DNA of 64,000 nucleotides, from contig CM023539.1 in the NCBI GenBank assembly GCA_013350335.1, forward strand, positions 47,354,631 to 47,418,630, written 5' to 3'. This DNA is from Chimonanthus salicifolius. Its lineage: Eukaryota; Streptophyta; Magnoliopsida; Laurales; Calycanthaceae. The first letter of the stretch is position 1. Each line of letters starts with the position of its first letter. A program made the translations under genes and the position numbers. The notes beneath the pieces are model-generated. The model was given only the letters and a program-made list of their open reading frames with translations, had not been told where the DNA came from and did no database searches. This document shows, piece by piece, positions 24,401-36,416 of the stretch.

Positions 24401-24734
24401 AAAAAAAATCCTCGTCGATTTCTTTTTAATTAAATTATTCTATACAATTTGGAACATTTTATGTTATGAAATTAATAGAACAATATAAGAAATTGATTAA
24501 TTTCCTTCTCTATTTGGTTGGATTAGGAAATTATCATGCTTTTGAGGCTAGAAAACAATGTAATAAGCCCCACCTTACTTATGATTACTTAAATGTGGTA
24601 CACCTATTTCCACACGTTGATAAATGGGCTCTGAATTATTCCATGTGGTCTAATAGGGGTGAGTTTTAAGTATATGGGTTAGCGGTCATTAATTAAACTT
24701 TCAGGCATAACAAGGCACACATTATATTGAGCTT

Positions 24735-24775
24735 AGACCAAGGTTACAAATATCGGCCAATATATATCCAACTCC
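24735..24775. repeat. isolated TATCGGCC word cluster
   Basis: Contains ACAAATATCGGCCAATATAT, the terminal motif of the TATCGGCC families, without a definable element body. Confidence 0.35.
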
Positions 24776-25002
24776 CAAAAATATAAGACCAGTACATAAT
24801 ACAACTATGTTGTGAAAAGTCAATAATGAACAAAAAAACCCTCAAAAACAGAAAGGTCATAAATGTTCATCAACTCAAGCCTTAAAAAACCATTAAAATA
24901 AAATATTTCATGCTTTGCACTCCTAATAACTCCATAATTCTATTATTTATACAAATCATAAGATTTGTTAATAGATAAGAATCGTTCCTCTTATCATATC
25001 AT

Positions 25003-25672
25003 ATGAATCGTAAGATACAAATAGTGTATCGCAAAATTTTAACAACAATGGATAGAAGGACTGTTGGTAGGCTAGCAGTGTGGATTAATCACTGGCATGA
25101 AAGAAATCGAATTGTGTTAGAAGGGAGAAACTATAATGCAAGATACATTGCTCTAAAAGCCAGCCATGTACACAATGAATGGATCAATCATGCCAGTAAG
25201 CGAGCACATGCTTCACTGTCGGAACCAAACTGGGCTAAACTTAATTTTGACAGTTCCGCCTCTGGATTTGGGGGTGGAAGGTGGCTTCAGGGGTGTAATC
25301 CGAAATGCCGAAGGCCTAGTCGTTGTTGTGTACTCGGGTATTTTCACTGCTACTAAAGCGATGAAGGTTGGTTCCCGATCATGAATGGATCGGATTTATT
25401 CCAGACTTCATCATTTCTCTTGCGGCTGCGGATATTATCCTTGCTAGGAGGGTGGGAATATTGCTGGAGTGATGGCAGATGGAACTCAGGAGTATGTTAT
25501 ATAGACTAAGCTCAGGCAGCTAGGTTTTGTTTTGTTAATCTTATATGTGAAAGTTTATGTAAATGATGAAGTCTATCCTCGTGCGATGATTTATCTAAAG
25601 TACTTTGTGTATATTTTCTGCCTTCGAGGCCTTATGAATGGATTATCTTATCTTTACCCAAAAAAAAAAACA
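25003..25672 (+). pseudogene. LINE RNase H-domain fragment with poly(A)
   Basis: The frame reads WINHWHERNRIVLEG, then PNWAKLNFDSSA. After a frameshift near 25265 a second frame continues GFRGVIRNAEGLVVVVYSGI. This is the N-terminal half of the RNase H domain found at the 3' end of plant L1-type LINEs; the acidic residue of 'LNFD' is retained. A run of 10 A at about 25661 marks the probable 3' end. Broken and 5'-truncated, so non-functional. Confidence 0.7.
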
Positions 25673-25679
25673 AGGCTTT

Positions 25680-26630
25680 TATACGCTTTTATTGATGGAC
25701 AAACAAAAGCCGACCGGTGTTCTCCATCTTAAACTTAGCTTCCAATAGAGACAACTAGAGCAAAGGTTTCCCAATCAAAATTTATTTCCCGTTCCTTCTA
25801 AATCAAATTCAAGCTAGGTTACTTTCCTCTTATTGCAATTGCTCCAACTTGAGAAAGATATGCCTTGTGGTAAAAGCCCCGATGTTTGGACATCTGGATT
25901 TCTTTCTTTTGACAAGAGACCAACCCTTTTCATTTGGGTTGGATGATTCTTCCAAATGGGTGGGATTGAAAAGAACCTGATTGGCTTGGCCTAGGATATA
26001 TCCTACCCTCTCAAAGGGCGGGTTTGCATTAAAGATTGAAATGGTTGATGTGGAATACCACGAACCACATTGTTTAGGTGTCTTCCACCCTTTCCCTAAA
26101 GTCTTGGAGAATTGAAATTACCAGAATACCCTTTTAACAGTTGATATTTAAGAACCTTCTACAAAAATATCCAACCCACCATCATCCATTATGCTTGTGA
26201 CCATGTAACATAGAAGGAAGGGATAAAAAAAGATGGATAGTAAAGTGATAGACTGTATGGTTTATGATAGGACCCACTGGAAAATTTAGAACTTAAAACT
26301 TGACCCTAGATACATGGGATTCTAGCTTTGATGATGATGACAAAGACCCTTAAACATTCAATCCAAGAATAAGGGATAAAAACTGTTTATTCTTCCTTTA
26401 TCACGTGTTCCAAACGTGCATGCAATCAAGTAAATAGCTATAAAAACAAATGGATCAAATTGAATTCGAAAATCGAAAGATATGTACAAATTAAATGTTT
26501 CGTGACGACTTTGTGGAAAATTGTTTGGAACAAGTGTGTAAGATGTTTGTGAGTCAATTGGTGAAATATTTTTTCTAGTTTCTCACAACGAACACTGATT
26601 AGAAAACTCCATAAATCTTTAGAGATTCCT
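25680..26630. other. intergenic DNA, no gene seen
   Basis: No recognisable gene or bounded repeat. Confidence 0.4.
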
Positions 26631-26636
26631 CTTATC

Positions 26637-26760
26637 ATTTTTTTTGAATGGTTCACATATTAAAAGATAAAGAGGCACTAGCGGTACAAATAGAAAAATA
26701 GCACAAAATAAAGCAAAAATACAAAGATCCCAAGTAATGTAGCAGAAGCGGGGACAAAGT
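26637..26760 (-). repeat. LINE 3'-end stub
   Basis: The plus strand starts with an oligo-T run, then 'GGTTCACATATTAAAAGATAA', 'AGAGGCACTAGCGGTACAAA'. The same order (T run, ATATATTAATAAATAAA, GGGGCACCAAAGGTGCAAA) occurs at 30893-31075 and 39700-39860. Fits the 3' UTR and poly(A) of one LINE family inserted on the minus strand. Confidence 0.6.
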
Positions 26761-26774
26761 CAGATAACTTGTCA

Positions 26775-27123
26775 GTTCCAACCATTGTCACAAATATTCG
26801 CGGTATTTTCAAATCTATCACGTTTTTATCTGCAAAATACCATTACTGCGTTAAAAACGCGTTTTTATCAGCACAACGATAAATTCCAGATAAAATCGCA
26901 TTAAAAATGCAATAAATGGTAAAATCGCGATAATCACCCAGTAAATTGCCGGTAAATTCCTTATTACCATTTTTTAATTAATATATTTATTTATTATATT
27001 TTTTTAATTATAATTTCCGCGAGATTTTCCCGTTAAATTTCGGATAAAACTTCGAGAATTTGAAAATATCCCGATATTACCAATCGCCGTTAATATCCCG
27101 AGAACGGTATTTGTGACAATGGT
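26775..27123. mobile_element. non-autonomous element with TIRs, ATCG-rich
   Basis: Starts AACCATTGTCACAAATA and ends with its reverse complement TATTTGTGACAATGGTT. The interior holds repeated words such as GATAAA, TATCGCG and CGGTAA but no protein. Its reverse complement matches the repeat at 5735-6075. A clean target-site duplication was not resolved because the flanks (TTCC on both sides) overlap the ends. Confidence 0.75.
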
Positions 27124-27193
27124 TCCGACGACTTTCGGGTCACACGCGCACAACTCGTCACACGGGTGAAAAGTAACTTAAATGGGTTGAGGC

Positions 27194-27760
27194 TTGGTAA
27201 GTGTGGGGGTAAGTCTTAGGGCTGGATTAGGGTATATGCGAATAGGAAAAGAAAGAACGAAAAGGGAAAGTGGAAAAGGCAGCGGCGGCGGAAAAAGGAA
27301 GAGAATGAAGAAGGAAGAAGAAGGAAAGGGGGAGAAGGGAAGGAAGAAGAAGGCTGGCAGGAATTACAAGGACAGGTACCTGGCTGTAGGGAAGGTGAAG
27401 GATTGCAACAAGAGGAGAAACTGGAAATGGAACTGTAGCTGCGTCGACTCCGGCAGATTCTAGCGATATCAGTAGGGATCGAAACTGTGAGATTAGAACA
27501 GCATAAGGGTCTTGCGATGTAACTAGGATGAAGCCTAGTCTCTTGTGATGGAATCCTGCTTGGGATGAAGCCCAAGGGTCGAGAATGGTGGCTGGATTAA
27601 ACCAGCAGTGAGAAATCCTGCAACAAGGCAGCGAAGCAGAGATAGACAGAGATAATAGTTCTTCGACTAATTCAAGATTTTCGGAAATAAAGAGGTGTGT
27701 ATTCTCCTCTTGTCGTGTATTATTTATAATCAAATAAACCGACTGTTACAAGGACTCTAA
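27194..27760 (-). other. purine/pyrimidine-skewed segment with a 168-codon minus frame
   Basis: The plus strand is very GA-rich (27240-27360). The minus frame 27227-27733 is open for 168 codons but is low complexity (Leu/Ser/Phe-rich) with no motif. The minus-strand order TATAAATAATACACG, CT-rich run and then a splice-donor-like AGGTACC resembles a promoter plus leader or part of an LTR. I do not call a protein. Confidence 0.3.
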
Positions 27761-28157
27761 ACACGACATCTATCCTTACATATGATTCTAGCTTTTGGAA
27801 ACTTCCAAAATTACATACGACTCCTAATTCTTATGAAAGACTCCATCGAATTTGGAGTTGTCCAACTATAACAATGACTCTTCTACTGATCCTAAACTTA
27901 GGATCGAACCAAAATAAGACAAAATAAAAATTAACAACTAAATAAACTAAAGGATGGGGCCCAGCTCGTGATCAAGTTTGTGGGCTATGCTTCTTGTCAA
28001 TCCGGCGTGAATACTTCTTCAAAAATATGTCTACAACATGTTCTACATCACGAGGACTCAAAACCGCCCCCGAAAAAAACCAAAAATTGGAAACAAATAA
28101 TAATCTATGGCTTATATAAGATCAACACATTTTGTCCAGGCGGTCATAGAAATACTC

Positions 28158-29402
28158 CTAAATTCCTGGAGAGAAGGAAGCCCATGAGGCACACTTGGTA
28201 AAAATATGTCTGGCAACGAAGTGGTTCGACTTGGCAGCATCCTTAACTACTCTATTATTACGTTCCACCAAAGGCTCCAAACGGTGGTAAAAAAAGACAA
28301 GTGCCACAACCAGGAGCATTTTGGAGAGACCGAAACAATGTCCCAAGCAAAAGATAGCTCAGCTACCGAATAAGGCATACATAGAACTCCGAACTGATCC
28401 AACACAGACTTCCACACAGTGAAAGAGAAAGGACAATGAACAAGGAGGTGATTCGTCTTTCTGAAGCTTGTAGGTAGAAAGGACAGACTAGACATGATTA
28501 TTCCTCTTTTGCACAAGTTCTCCTGAGTCAAGATTTTCCCCAAGCTCGCAGTCCAAAGGAAGCTAATGGCCTGCGGAGGAGCTAGTGGCAATCGTCTGAT
28601 TATTTCAAGTGTAAAAAGACTTGACAAAGAAACATCCAGTCGAGTCAAGCCACTGGTCAAGGTTGTCCTCATCAAAGGCACGTATCCGGTAGTCAATGAT
28701 GATCTAGAGGAGCTCTGAAAAGTCACCAGTTTCTGAATTCGAGAGGTTGCGTCGAAGAAAGAGGTCCCAAACAACATGATTACTGCTAATGGAGTAGAAA
28801 TTTGAAATGACCCCTGACGGACGTAAAGAGAGGCGGTAAAGTGATGGAAACCAAGAAGTCAAAGTAACACTGTCACACTAGGGTTTTGTCCAAAACGTAA
28901 TTTTGTCACCACAACCCACCTTAAACCTGATCCCTTCTTTAAATTTGTCAACACAAGCTACAATAGCTCCCCATATGCCTGAAGCTTTGCGAGGGGAAGG
29001 ATTGACATCCCAACCGTAATTTCTCACCCTATATTTACAGCTAAGGATAGTCTTCCAAGGGGAATCATCCTTAGTACCTAACCTCAATAGCCACTTGGAG
29101 AGAAGAGCAGTATTAACCTCCCTAATAGGGTACAACCCAAGCCCCACAACACCAATAGGAAGACAAACTTCCTCTTATCAACTTTCTCTACCACTATAGA
29201 GAGAGAATCCAAGATCCATAGGTTCTCTCATCGCATGCATGCAAACGAATCCCATAGAGGTGCATCGATACCAGAATAGATAAGGAGCAATCACCTCCAT
29301 CCATTGAGCTAGTCTCAATGAAGCAGTTCGGAAAGTTGTACAACCCCATCGTAGACTCTTAGCATCATCAACAAAAGTTGAGTTGATCCCGAAGTGATTC
29401 AA
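28158..29402 (-). pseudogene. LINE (L1-type) reverse transcriptase fragment, C-terminal part
   Basis: Successive minus frames read NTALLSKWLLRLGTKDDSPW, YGWDVNPSPRKASGIWGAIV, RFKVGCGDKITFWTKP, then the zf-RVT zinc-knuckle region with LLVHCPFSFTVWKSVL and WLWHLSFFTTVWSLWW. This is the order seen downstream of the polymerase core in plant non-LTR elements. Frames change between 28777 and 28878 and again near 29150-29178. The endonuclease, most of the polymerase and RNase H are missing. Confidence 0.8.
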
Positions 29403-29404
29403 GC

Positions 29405-29840
29405 TAATTCCTGGTCAAATGGAGATTGTCGATATTGCAAGAATGCAAGTGCATTCAAAGTACAATTTATTGATTGATTTTTGGATGTGCAAAATTTTAA
29501 ATGATAGGGCTATACTTCTCAACAAAAAGCCAAGATGAAAGAATAAGTAGTGTCCACTGGCAAAGGCCGAATCTACACAAACTTCTGATGAATTAGTGTC
29601 CAAAAGAGATCAACCCTACCTGACACCAAAACTAAGTGCGGCATCAAACCAAAAAAAAAAACAAATGACACAAAAGAGGAGAATGTTGCCATCACTAACA
29701 TATAGACATAGAAGATTGTCTCAACCTTTCAATTAGAAACAAATGAAAAAATATTTCAGGTTAAAAAGAAGATCGAAGAGCATTTCACAATATTAAAGAA
29801 TCCAACCTATCAAAAAGGAAAAAATTAAAACCATAATTTA
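29405..29840. other. intergenic DNA, no gene seen
   Basis: No recognisable gene or bounded repeat. Confidence 0.4.
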
Positions 29841-29842
29841 AA

Positions 29843-30892
29843 GACTCAATTTTGAATCAGCCGACTCTGCCAAGTCAACTCAACTCAATGGAAGTTTCAA
29901 CTTGAAGTAAGAGTCAAGGTCTATCAAGTTTTCAGCCTAACTTGGCCGACTTGTGGAGTTTGGCCAAAAACTGAAACAAGTCGAGTAAGTGGACTCAACT
30001 CAATCGAGTTTGTTTGTTCAAAAGACACAAACGCCAAATTTAAAGTGGGGGCAAATATGGAATTCTCATTTGTAATATAAAAGGCTTTCATTTACCCTAG
30101 GAGAGAGTAGAAAACTAAGAGGAAGATTGAAAATCAGAGAAAGAAAGAGAAGAAAGCTTCGTCCCCTTCACCATCACCTCTTGCCACAAACATAGAAAAG
30201 GGTTTTAAAAAAAAATCTCCTTGCTTCTTCCTCTTCATAATTCCATGAAAGGGTTTTCCTTTTTTTTATTGCTTTAGGATAGAGAAGCAAAAAAAATAAA
30301 ACAAGTTTATTTAATTTATTTTTTCATTTTCTTCACTTCCTCCTACTACTTTCCTACTTTCATTAAACAACGATAAAGGGTTTTCCAACTTTTTATTACT
30401 TTCTTAGGAAAAAGAACCCAAAAAATAAAATAAAAACTTAAAATCTCCCCCCTCCTTCCTCCTACAACCATTACACAGAAAGAGGATTTTCCTTTTTTTT
30501 ATTTTTTAGGACAGAAAAAATGAAAAATGAGGTTTTTAATTTCTTTCTTGTTCCTCCTTCCATTAAAATCCTTTCTGGGTTTGAGTTCTTATTTTAATTT
30601 TTTAGGTTCCAAGAATGAAGGAGAACATCATCGGGGCATCGAACAAGTTCTTTAAATAAATAATCTGATTCTATTGTTGTAGAAATATGCTTTATATGTT
30701 TTATTTTTAATATTTTTCTCTTTATTTAGTATTTTTATGATTTTTATTTTATAACTTTTAACATATATAAAAATAAAATTATTTTAATGGGTTTCAACGA
30801 GTCTTTACCTTTTGACTCAATTAAAACTCACCCAAATTTTCAAGTTGACTCGACTTGGTGAAAAATCAAGTCGCCTTGAGTTTTCGAAAATT
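29843..30892. repeat. candidate TIR element with internal tandem units
   Basis: The left end contains CCAAGTCAACTCAACTC; the right end read in reverse contains CCAAGTCGAGTCAACTTG, suggesting imperfect terminal inversion. Inside lie a TATAAAAGG word near 30077 and three to four degenerate units of about 100-120 bp (30180-30600). Each unit has a CTTCCTCCT run, then GGGTTTTCC, a T-rich stretch, TTAGGA and an A-rich end. No protein. Confidence 0.4.
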
Positions 30893-31075
30893 GATTTTTT
30901 ATTTTTTTTTAAGTGGTTGATATATTAATAAATAAAGGGGCACCAAAGGTGCAAATACAAATATAGAAAGCAGAAAAAGAAAGCAACATTAATAACTAGA
31001 AAGGAAAGCAAACAGTGATTCCTCAAGCAAGATCGACGCATTCTTTCCAGGCGGTCTTTGAACATTGGTTAAGAC
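30893..31075 (-). repeat. LINE 3'-end stub
   Basis: Oligo-T run, then ATATATTAATAAATAAA and GGGGCACCAAAGGTGCAAA on the plus strand, followed by CATTCTTTCCAGGCGGTC, which also occurs beside the LINE fragment at 28.13 kb. Probably the same LINE family. Confidence 0.6.
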
Positions 31076-31274
31076 TATGGTTCTCAATTAGTGACACATA
31101 CAGCTATAATCAACCAAACAATACTGTCACACGTATTGCCTAATATTCTAGAATCCATAACACAACACTTTTCTTTCAATGAAAAGACACAACTATGAGA
31201 ATGTTTAGAGCCTGGCCACTTTAACCTAAGATAGAAAAGGAAAGGGAACAAATTACCTTAATGCTGTCAGATAT

Positions 31275-31525
31275 TTAGTAGTCTAGAAACTGGAAGCTTG
31301 ATGGATCATTTATGGTATACCCTGAAACATGAACGAAGTACAGAGTCAAATATACCTAATAGCATAATTAAGGTTAGCTCCAACTCATCATTCAGCACAT
31401 CCATAATCACTACAAAGAGGAAAAGCAGAGTTTGCAATGCATAGAAAAAAAAAATTGTTTTATCAACATAAGAACAATTTTTACACAATATACCGGCAGA
31501 TATAACACAAAGAACTTATCATTTT

Positions 31526-31566
<41 letters not shown>

Positions 31567-31827
31567 AGACACTGTTCAAACCAAGCCAACATCAGAGTAT
31601 AGCAACAAATTACAAAGAACGTAGAAAAAGGAAACAGAATCGTATTTTGATATACAACTCAAAATTAAAAAAGGAAGCAAGTTAAGCTATACAAAAAGAG
31701 AATGTGATATTCAGACAATAAAAGAGAAATTAAGCAAAGCCAACGTCTGATAGGCAGGTGTTCAATTGAAGAAATGACACTGACAGTATCACCCTTAACA
31801 TTGAACTGTGCCTCTAATTTTTCACAA
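31275..31827 (-). other. candidate exons of an unidentified gene
   Basis: Three short open stretches have plausible splice sites on the minus strand. 31827 downward reads CEKLEAQFNVKGDTVSVISS (acceptor CTCCTAG). 31409-31356 reads IMDVLNDELELTLIMLL between acceptor TTTGTAG and donor GTATAT. 31321-31275 starts after TTTCAG, joins in phase and reads YTINDPSSFQFLDY then stop. A GA microsatellite (31528-31561) lies between. I do not recognise the protein. It could be chance, a decayed gene or the 3' end of a gene interrupted upstream by the copia element. Confidence 0.25.
31528..31561. repeat. (GA)n microsatellite
   Basis: Uninterrupted GA dinucleotides. Confidence 0.95.
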
Positions 31828-31829
31828 CT

Positions 31830-32435
31830 AGGAGTTCCATTGAATAACCACCACATGAAGAGAGATTTAAGAAGGAAAGAAATGGACATTAAAAGGTATC
31901 TTAAAGCCAACAATTTGTTCCTCCAAAATAGTAATAGAAAAATCAAAGTGTCCTTTCTTCCATTGACTTTATCACTTTACATGTGTAACATTAGTTTCCC
32001 TATTACTACTTCTGAGTAACATCACCACCCAAAATATTAAAAAAAAAAAAAACCATTATGATAGTTGTGAATCGCAACTTGCGATTTTCCTTGTACATTC
32101 ACTGATCCACGTCCCCATGAAATTCTATGCCTCATGAATTTGGATTGTTAGGCTCGTGCCAATATCATATTATGTAGTCAATAATCATACAGATCGGTCT
32201 TCCAAGCAGGCCAATTCATCCCCTCATGTATCGCTATTATGAACTCAAGAGACATTATGGGAGACCAATATGCTTCAATCTGCCTGAACACCATTTGCAA
32301 ATTTGAATACCATCCAACTTAGCATCATGGGACATGATTGTATCATTTGCACATTGCAAGTGACAAATCAAGATAACCTATCTGCCCACTTAAAAAAAAA
32401 ATTAAGAAATAAAAAGGTTGTGGTCCATACACGAG
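31830..32435. other. intergenic DNA, no gene seen
   Basis: No recognisable gene; a 12-base A run lies near 32040. Confidence 0.4.
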
Positions 32436-32699
32436 TATTGTAGTATATGGTGTATCACATTTTACACATATTGGTTGACTTTTAGATTTTGTTAGATATC
32501 ATTGACCGTAAATGATTGTAATTGTTCCTATTTTCTCCTTGTTTTCATTCTAACATGGTATCAGCCAGAAGATAATTTTTTTTTTATTACTATTGGATTA
32601 TTCCGTGACACAACCACCTCTACTGCTGTCTCTGGATTTCTATGCAATAGCAGTTCATCCTATTTTATTTCTACAGTACCTTTCCTTCTCACCCTCAGC

Positions 32700-33316
32700 A
32701 TGTAAGTGGGTCTTTGCTCTCAAACACAATCTAGATGAATCCATTGCTCGATATAAAGCTCGCCTAGCGGCAAAAGGATTCACTCAGACCTATGGAATTG
32801 ATTACAAGGATAGTTTCTCTATTGTTGCAAAGATCACCTATGTACGGGTTATTATCTCTATTGCTACTACTCAGTTGTGGATTCTTCATCAGTTAGATGC
32901 CAAGAATGTGTTTCTCCAAGGTGACCAGAAATAAGAAGTTTACATGCTACCACCTCCAGGCTTTATTAAGCAAGAGGAGGAAGGGAATGTATGCCGGCCT
33001 TAAAAAAGCACTAGATCGTCTAAAAGAGTCTCCTCGGGCGTGGTTTGATAAATTTAGCACAACCTTGTTAAATTATGGTTTTGCAAAATGCCAATCAAAT
33101 CATTCCGTTTTTGTGTATCGTGCTAAAGACGTTGTTATACTTCTTATGGTTTATGTGGATGATATAGTCTTAACAGGGAATAATGAGTCATCTATCAGTG
33201 ATTTGACAGCCAATTTACAACAACCAATCTACAACAGTCTTTTGATATTCACAATATTGGCTTACTTCGTTATTTCTTGGGAATTGAAGTTACTTCGTTA
33301 TTTCTTGAGTAATTGA
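32700..33316 (+). pseudogene. copia reverse transcriptase remnant
   Basis: Shows KARLAAKGFTQTYGIDYKDS, QLDAKNVFLQGD and, in a second frame, RLKESPRAWFDKFS and the catalytic-site motif MVYVDDIVLTG with both Asp retained. A stop and frame change near 32934 separate the halves. The family motif normally reading 'TFSPVAK' is SFSIVAK and 'LKQSPRAW' is LKESPRAW. Inactive. Confidence 0.9.
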
Positions 33317-33379
33317 AGTTACTATGTCATCTAATGAACATGTTCTTCCCAACAAAAATATGCTTCAGATCTTATTCAT

Positions 33380-34145
33380 GATGTTGGATATTTTGGATGC
33401 AAACTTGCAAATACACCACTTGATGTTAATTTAAAATTTTCTGCATCCGATAGGACTCTTCAACCTGATCCTCGCTTTTATCAACAGTTGGTAGGCAAAC
33501 TCATTTATCTTACCATCACCCGGCCTAACTCGGCTTGGGTTGTCAATGTGATCAATCACTTTATGAATGCTCATACGGATGCTCACATTCATGCGTTTTT
33601 CGCATTTTACAGTTATCTTAAGGCCCACCCAGGTCGTAGGACTATTTTATAAGAATAAGTCTAATATTCGCAGATACTCTAGCGCTGACTGGGTTGGTTC
33701 TCCTGATGATCGTCGATCCACCTCAGGCTATTGTTTTCTTTTCAGATATCATTTGGTTTTTTGGCAAAGCAAGAAACAAGTAATTGTTGCTCATTCGAGT
33801 GCAGAAGTAAAATACAGGGCCATGGCCAACATATGAATTAATGTGGTTCAAACAGTTTCTGGATGAATTGGGCTTTCCTTCATCAGAGGCACTTATCATA
33901 TTCTGTGACAACCAAATTGCAATCGATATTGCTTCCAATCCAGTTTTCCATGAGCATACAAAACATATAGAGATTGGATTGTCATTTTCTTCAACGTCAT
34001 GAATCCTCTGAGAATATTGTCACTCCATATTTGAAGTCCGAGGATCAATTAGCTAACATGACGACGAAAGTTATCTCTCGCTCTCAACTATATGATGTTT
34101 TCAGCAAGTTGAGCTTGATTAATATCTTTGCGTCAGCTTGAGAGG
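33380..34145 (+). pseudogene. copia RNase H remnant and polyprotein C-terminus
   Basis: Reads SSADWVGSPDDRRSTSGYCF, WQSKKQVIVAHSSAEVKYRA, then in shifted frames LGFPSSEALIIFCDNQIAID and a HTKHIEI-type motif. It ends within a few bases of the polypurine tract. Several stops and shifts. Confidence 0.9.
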
Positions 34146-34378
34146 GAGTGTTGTAGGATATAGTGTATCACATTTTACATATGTTGGTTGACTTTTAGAT
34201 TTTTTTAGATATCATTAATTCTAAATGATTGTAACTGTTTTCTCTTCTTTTCTCCTTGTTTTCATTCTAACCCTTATTAGTGCATGTTGATGTTGCAACT
34301 ACTTTGATTGGATATCCTTTCCAGCTCTTGAAAAGTCAATCAATTGTGTCTTGCCACATCAACACCGAGGTATAAAAA

Positions 34379-34386
<8 letters not shown>

Positions 34387-34423
<37 letters not shown>
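34387..34423. repeat. (TA)n microsatellite
   Basis: Uninterrupted TA dinucleotides after an A run. Confidence 0.95.
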
Positions 34424-34426
<3 letters not shown>

Positions 34427-34429
34427 CCA

Positions 34430-36400
34430 TGTACATATAGCATCTACCTAGAAAAATTAGCCTAATCCAACTGCAAATGCCAACCACAGATAGATGGGAT
34501 AAATGATAATGATGATCTTTCTACATACTTAATTACACAATACGTCCTTGCAATTTAAATTTAATTTTTGGCATTAAATAATCACAGACAATACAAAGCT
34601 TTATCTCATGCATATCTATTGCCCTATAGTCATATATATATCAATGATATGTTGTAAACCTCCTCACTACAAGTAATGCCCACCGTAAACATGAATAATG
34701 AGTACCAACATTATGCACGTGTTCGATCGATAAACCAAAATCACTGATACAAAGATCATCTATCGATCTAACCCTTAATGAAATGGCTCAGTCCTACCAA
34801 CCCAAAGATGGCCACAAGATTTGGGGGAAAACTGAAAGAAGAGATCTGAAAAAACGACAAAGGGAAATAAATTGAAAGAATTTTAAAAAACATAAAGTAA
34901 GGACATCCCTGTTATATGGTTGAATCCCTCTTGTTCCTATTTCTCAACTTTCTAATTCTAGGAAAGCCCTTTTGAAGTCCATTTTGAGGGGATGCTTTTG
35001 GAGAAGAAACTTTGACAGCTCCCTCTAACACTAGAGAGATTCATCGGACAACTTGAATTTGATTTCAGAAAAAAAAAATGAAAAACTTGGGAATTCTCCT
35101 TTGTTTTCAGTGTCGCTTGGAATTTCCAATCTCAAACAAGTTTGTGATATATTTTAGTGTTTGATGATTAAGGAACCTCCCTTTTTATGCTTAAAATTTT
35201 GAAAATTATTGGAAGCTCCGGTCACACTTTGGTTCCTCGGTTAGTGGAAGTTCTTTTTCTTTCAACAAAATAAGTGGAACAAGTTTTCCGGACCCATTTG
35301 AGAGGATTTTCAAATCCACAAAAGTGAAAATGGTAAATCTAATGGCAAAAATTGATGTTGAAAAATGTGTATTAAGTATCCATTCTCTCCTTGTTGAAAG
35401 GTTGATGATAGTCTTCCATGGAGAAGCTATTGGCCTGTTAGTTAGAAATTTTTTACTCTTTGGAAAACAAGTTTGTGGACTATCAAGTTTTTCTTTCCTA
35501 GAATGCTAGAATAAGTGTCTACATATGCATGCATTGGATAGCAGAAAACAGTCCCAAACAAATACATTTTTAACTTCCATAAATATGCCATAAAAATTCA
35601 CAATTAAAATATTTCTTCATTACAATATTTATCTTAAAAATAATTAAAATGTCTACAAAACAAGTTAAAACAAGAAACAAGCGACAATAAAAAAAATGGC
35701 ACTGCGACCTTTATAAGAAGAGGAAGAGGAAAACCCATTAAGAAGGAAACAACACAAACAAAAAGAAAAGTTCATAAACTGGCATAAATACCACCAATGA
35801 CACAGCTCAGCTCTCCCTAAAACAGCAGGAAATGTCTACAGGGGCAACCTTAGCTTGACACACTAATAAGAAACATTTGAACAGAAGAGCACAGATCAAC
35901 CACAACTTGAATGGACAATAGATCTCAAATTGATATGCCAAAATTACTGTGAATTCATCATGATAATTTATTTTTCAAAGGAGAACATAAATATATATAA
36001 ATATATAGGTGCTGCAGTCCCATTGAAAGAACGGACTCAAAACTGCAGGTGGCTTTACTCTCCTAGATTGAGAGACATGGTATGCAAACAATCACAAGGT
36101 AGAGAAGGCCGTAAGCCACAACAGCTAATCTCAGAATTGTAGGACAGAAAACCTAAGAAAACCCACTGAGAAATTATAATTTATAACCTAGAAATGACAC
36201 TAATTTGAACTCCCTCTCATCAGCCATAAAGCCATGAAGCCTTCCTTGGATTGATATCAACAATATCACACCAGCATCCACAACCTACCCACAGGATGGG
36301 GTGTAAAAACTCTTCTAGCAGACTCATGAACAAAGAAGACAGGCAGACAAAGATTAACCATAACATGGATGAAGATTAAAGTAAATAACAAAAACATTGA
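34430..36400. other. intergenic DNA, no gene seen
   Basis: Short frames (for example 35324-35509 and 35930-36142) have no motif. No bounded repeat recognised. Confidence 0.4.
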
Positions 36401-36416
36401 GGAAAATTGTATCACT

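Larger units (their letters stand above)
32439..34272 (+). mobile_element. deleted Ty1/copia element with short LTRs
   Basis: The 5' LTR (32439-32555, 117 bp) and 3' LTR (34152-34272, 121 bp) share TGTATCACATTTTACA, TTGGTTGACTTTTAGATTTT and CTCCTTGTTTTCATTCTAAC. The 5' LTR is followed immediately by TGGTATCAG, the initiator tRNA-Met primer-binding site of copia elements. The 3' LTR is preceded by the polypurine tract GAGAGGGAGTG. Only about 1.6 kb lies between them, holding parts of reverse transcriptase and RNase H. Gag, protease and integrase are gone, so the element is non-autonomous. No clear target-site duplication was found. Confidence 0.9.

Noticed and set aside
27227..27733. 168-codon minus-strand frame
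   Set aside because: Low-complexity Leu/Ser/Phe sequence opposite a GA-rich strand; no domain.
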